From positions 42,414,572 to 42,478,571 of the forward strand of contig JANVCC010000018.1 in assembly GCA_025345505.1 (NCBI GenBank): a DNA stretch of 64,000 nt. Direction: 5' to 3'. The translations under genes were made by a program, and so were the position numbers. Below the pieces are notes generated by a model, which was not told where the DNA came from, searched no databases, and worked only from the letters and a program-made list of their open reading frames with translations. The DNA comes from Todiramphus chloris collaris (lineage: Eukaryota; Chordata; Aves; Coraciiformes; Alcedinidae). Each line of letters opens with the position of its first letter. The stretch's first letter is position 1. Positions 61,588 through 64,000 of the stretch are shown piece after piece.

Positions 61588-62687
61588 TGGATTTTCTAGG
61601 GCTTTCAATACTGTTGCTTCTAGAGAAGCTGATGCATTTGAGTCTAGACAAGTGGTCTGTGCAATGGATGGGGAACTGGCTGACAGGTTGCACTGAGAGA
61701 GGTGTGGCAAATAGTTTGTTTTCAAACTGAAAACCTGTCACAAGATGGGTCCTCCAGGAATCAATCTTGGGACCAATGCTGTTTAATAGCTTCAGAAGTC
61801 ATCTGTATGATGGATCAAGTGTACCCTGATAAAGTTTTCCAATTATACCAACTGAGTGTGAAGGGAACATTTTGTAAGGGAGAGCCACCCTGCAAGAAGA
61901 CCTGGATGGGCTGGAAGAGTGGGATAACAAGAATTTAAGAACATGCGTAAGATCTCACATCCGGGAAAACATAGCCCAGGAGTGCATCACAGGCTGGGAT
62001 TTACCTGACTGGAGAGCAGCTCTGTGGAAAGGGACATGGGGATCCTGGTGGATGACAAGCTCAATATGAGTGAACAGTGTGCTGCAGTGGCAAAGAAAGC
62101 CAACAGCATGCTGGGGTGCATCAACAAGGCCATCACCATAAGAAATAAAGTCATTATCCCATTCAGTGCTATTCAGGCCACACCTGGAATACTGTGTTAA
62201 GTTATGGTCCCCACTATATGTAAAAGATGAGACTGGACAGGATCCAGAGAAGGGCCATGAAGATGAAGAAAGGACTGTGAAGCCTGCCATATAAGGAAAG
62301 CTGGATTTGGTCAGCCTTGAGAAAAGACGACTTAGGGAACACCTTATCACCATGTTGCAGTATTTAAAGGGTGGTTACACAGAAGATGGAGACTGTTTTT
62401 AGAAGGAGTCACATGGAAAAGACAAGGGGTAATGGGTATAAGTTACTCCTGAGGACATTCTGATTGGACACGAGGAAAATTTTTCACAAGGACAAGCAAC
62501 CACTGGAATTATCTCCTCAGGGAAGTGGTGGAGTTCCCAACATTGTACACTTTAAAGATTCATCTGGACAAGGTGCTAGGCCATCTTATTAAGATTGTGC
62601 TTTTGCCAAGAAGGATTGAACCAGATGATCCTTGAGGTCCCATCCAACCTGGTAGTCTATGATTCTGTGATTCTCTGATTCTCTGAA
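61588..62687 (+). mobile_element. Older CR1 LINE, RT part through 3' end
   Basis: About 1.1 kb on the plus strand. It begins in the RT domain (GGCTTTCAATACTGTTGC, matching the 'AFDTV' block) and continues through VLQESILGPMLFN (about 61750), the VKGTF/ACKKTW-like region, and GACATGGGGATCCTGGTGGATGAC. It then passes CAGTGTGCTGCAGTGGC...AAGAAAGCCAACAGCATGCTGGG, CCAGAGAAGGGCCATGAAG and CTCCTCAGGGAAGTGGTGGAG, and ends with tandem octamers GATTCTGT, GATTCTCT, GATTCTCT. It is strongly diverged, with stops (TGA after YDGSSVP) and frameshifts. The tail octamer differs from the ATTCTATG type of the other copies, suggesting an older or distinct subfamily. Confidence 0.88.
61702..61938 (+). pseudogene. 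CR1 RT-region frame, shifted
   Basis: The 78-codon frame overlaps RT-coding CR1 sequence. In the first half it is out of register with RT: the SILGPMLFN block is read in a different frame from about 61750 and ends at a TGA. In the second half (VKGTFCKGEPPCKKTWMGWKSG) it is in the CR1-like register. This mosaic shows at least one frameshift in the dead element. No protein is expected. Confidence 0.7.
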
Positions 62688-64000
62688 TTATGTGATGTAA
62701 CGCTAAATAAACTTGTAGAGATCATTGAATAAAACCAGCAACACACTGCAGAAAAGCAAGAGTATATGCTCTAAGTATATGTTGTTTTATGGTCTACCAC
62801 CACACATCTTCAGTAGCTTTCATTGTTCAGTTTCCCATACTGTGCATAACACATATGTATCTCAGGAAGACACTGTGACTTTGAGGAAGTTGGAAGAAGT
62901 AAGAGCAGACGCTTTTGATGCATTCTTTGACATTCAATTTTTTTTTTTTTTGTGTCAGCAGAATAGATAGAAGAGGAACATGACTAAAATGTTGCCCTTG
63001 TTCTAAACAGAAAGTTGAATTATCTTCGTTCTGTATTCACTTAGATCAAGAAGGATTTTGAAAGCAACGCGAGGATGTAGGCTAGGGAAAACTGGGAAAA
63101 CTGTACTGAAATCTGGAGATGCCAGGAGATGAATTTATGTAAAAAGTATAAAGAAGTAGCTGCCCATTACTTGATGAACAGAGAGCCTTTTAAATCTTAG
63201 TCTACCTGCAAGGGTGGAAGAATCTTTTTAGTACAAAGGCTAAGTCTTGTAGCAATGGATAAGTAGTTCAAAACAAAGAAGACATCCTTGAACAACTGAG
63301 GGCTAAGAAGCAAAAGAATGCTTTCTTCAAGACTAGAAAGTTTGGAACATCCTGTGGAGAATCAGATTTTTCCCCTGTGTTTTTCTCAAGGCCAAGTTAT
63401 TCTGTTGCATTACAGCTGTTCTCACCTTGTCTAGTCAAAAGATTTGAAATATAACTACCATGCTTCTGGAGCGAATAATGTAAACACTAATAATAATAGC
63501 TCTTACATAACACTGTTAATACAGTACTTTGTGACAGGAGTCAGTCTCATTATCTGTATTAACAGATGCAGAAAAGTATAGAAGAGGTGACTTGTTCAAT
63601 GAGAGCTACAAAGCTATCTGCAAAGCAAGGACCAGAATCAACGTCTCCACAGCTTATCACTTCTTCTATATCCCCTGGCAATTGTGGCTTCTAATAAACC
63701 CAGGAAAAGCTGAATATTTTCTTCCTGCCCAGAACCTCTTCTCCCACCATATTTGCAGTGTTCTTAGATTCAGGCCATCCATTGTTTAAATTTATGATTA
63801 CCATCTTGTCCATTTCAGAGTTAGAGCCAGCATCTACTTATTCTATGTAACGATAACTGTTCTCTTATTCCATAGATGATGACCAACCTTTGCACTAATT
63901 AGCAGCAGGGAAGTCTTTGAGTGGCTGGCTCGAGAAGATCTCTAGAGATTGTGGTTTTATAGCTCTGCAGTCCCTAAAAAGAAAAAAAAAGTTCCTACCT
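62688..64000. other. Unique AT-rich DNA to the end of the window, no gene seen
   Basis: Two short plus frames (62725-62970, 63592-63789) have no family features; the first ends in a phenylalanine run from a T tract at 62938-62951. No repeat is recognised. Confidence 0.6.

Overview
The window looks like an AT-rich, gene-poor stretch of a bird genome: intergenic DNA or the inside of a very long intron. The evidence is the set of mobile elements. There are seven separate CR1 (chicken repeat 1) retrotransposon copies plus one short CR1 nested in another. Most keep the CR1 3' end, a degenerate tandem octamer of the ATTCTATG type. There are also three solo LTRs; two belong to one avian ERV family recognised from the shape of its ends and promoter. 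I found no exon, RNA gene, CRISPR array or prokaryotic feature I can defend. The species cannot be told from the sequence alone.

Layout. 1-2314: plain AT-rich DNA. 2315-3830: internal piece of a CR1 on the minus strand (endonuclease to reverse transcriptase), missing its 3' end. 3831-6246: unique DNA. 6247-8138: a minus-strand CR1 broken twice, by a solo LTR (6489-7084, 4-bp target duplication) and by a younger CR1 (7861-8014, 5-bp duplication). 8139-15214: unique DNA. 15215-15388: short CR1 tail. 15389-43228: about 28 kb with almost no recent insertions, carrying microsatellites, relics of what look like very old amniote repeats (near 24113, 36308, 39391 and 39543) and two stretches that may be conserved regulatory DNA. 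43229-44680: plus-strand CR1 split by a second solo LTR (43604-44174). 44681-48603: mostly unique, with an unexplained 180-codon open frame on the minus strand (45862-46404). 48604-48962: CR1 tail. 48963-55083: unique DNA. 55084 to about 55586: third LTR, minus strand, same family as the second. 55587-59384: unique. 59385-59842: CR1. 59843-61587: unique with an AT palindrome and a (CTCTT)n tract. 61588-62687: older CR1 with RT remnants. 62688-64000: unique.

Nothing here works together as a pathway or operon. The reverse-transcriptase fragments carry stops, frameshifts or deletions and are dead. What can be read is insertion history: both LTRs with recognisable target sites landed inside CR1 copies already present, and one CR1 landed inside another. 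I did not find a convincing new biological system. The items most worth checking are the cysteine-rich open frame at 45862-46404, the old repeat relics at 39391-39622, and the LTR-into-CR1 nesting.
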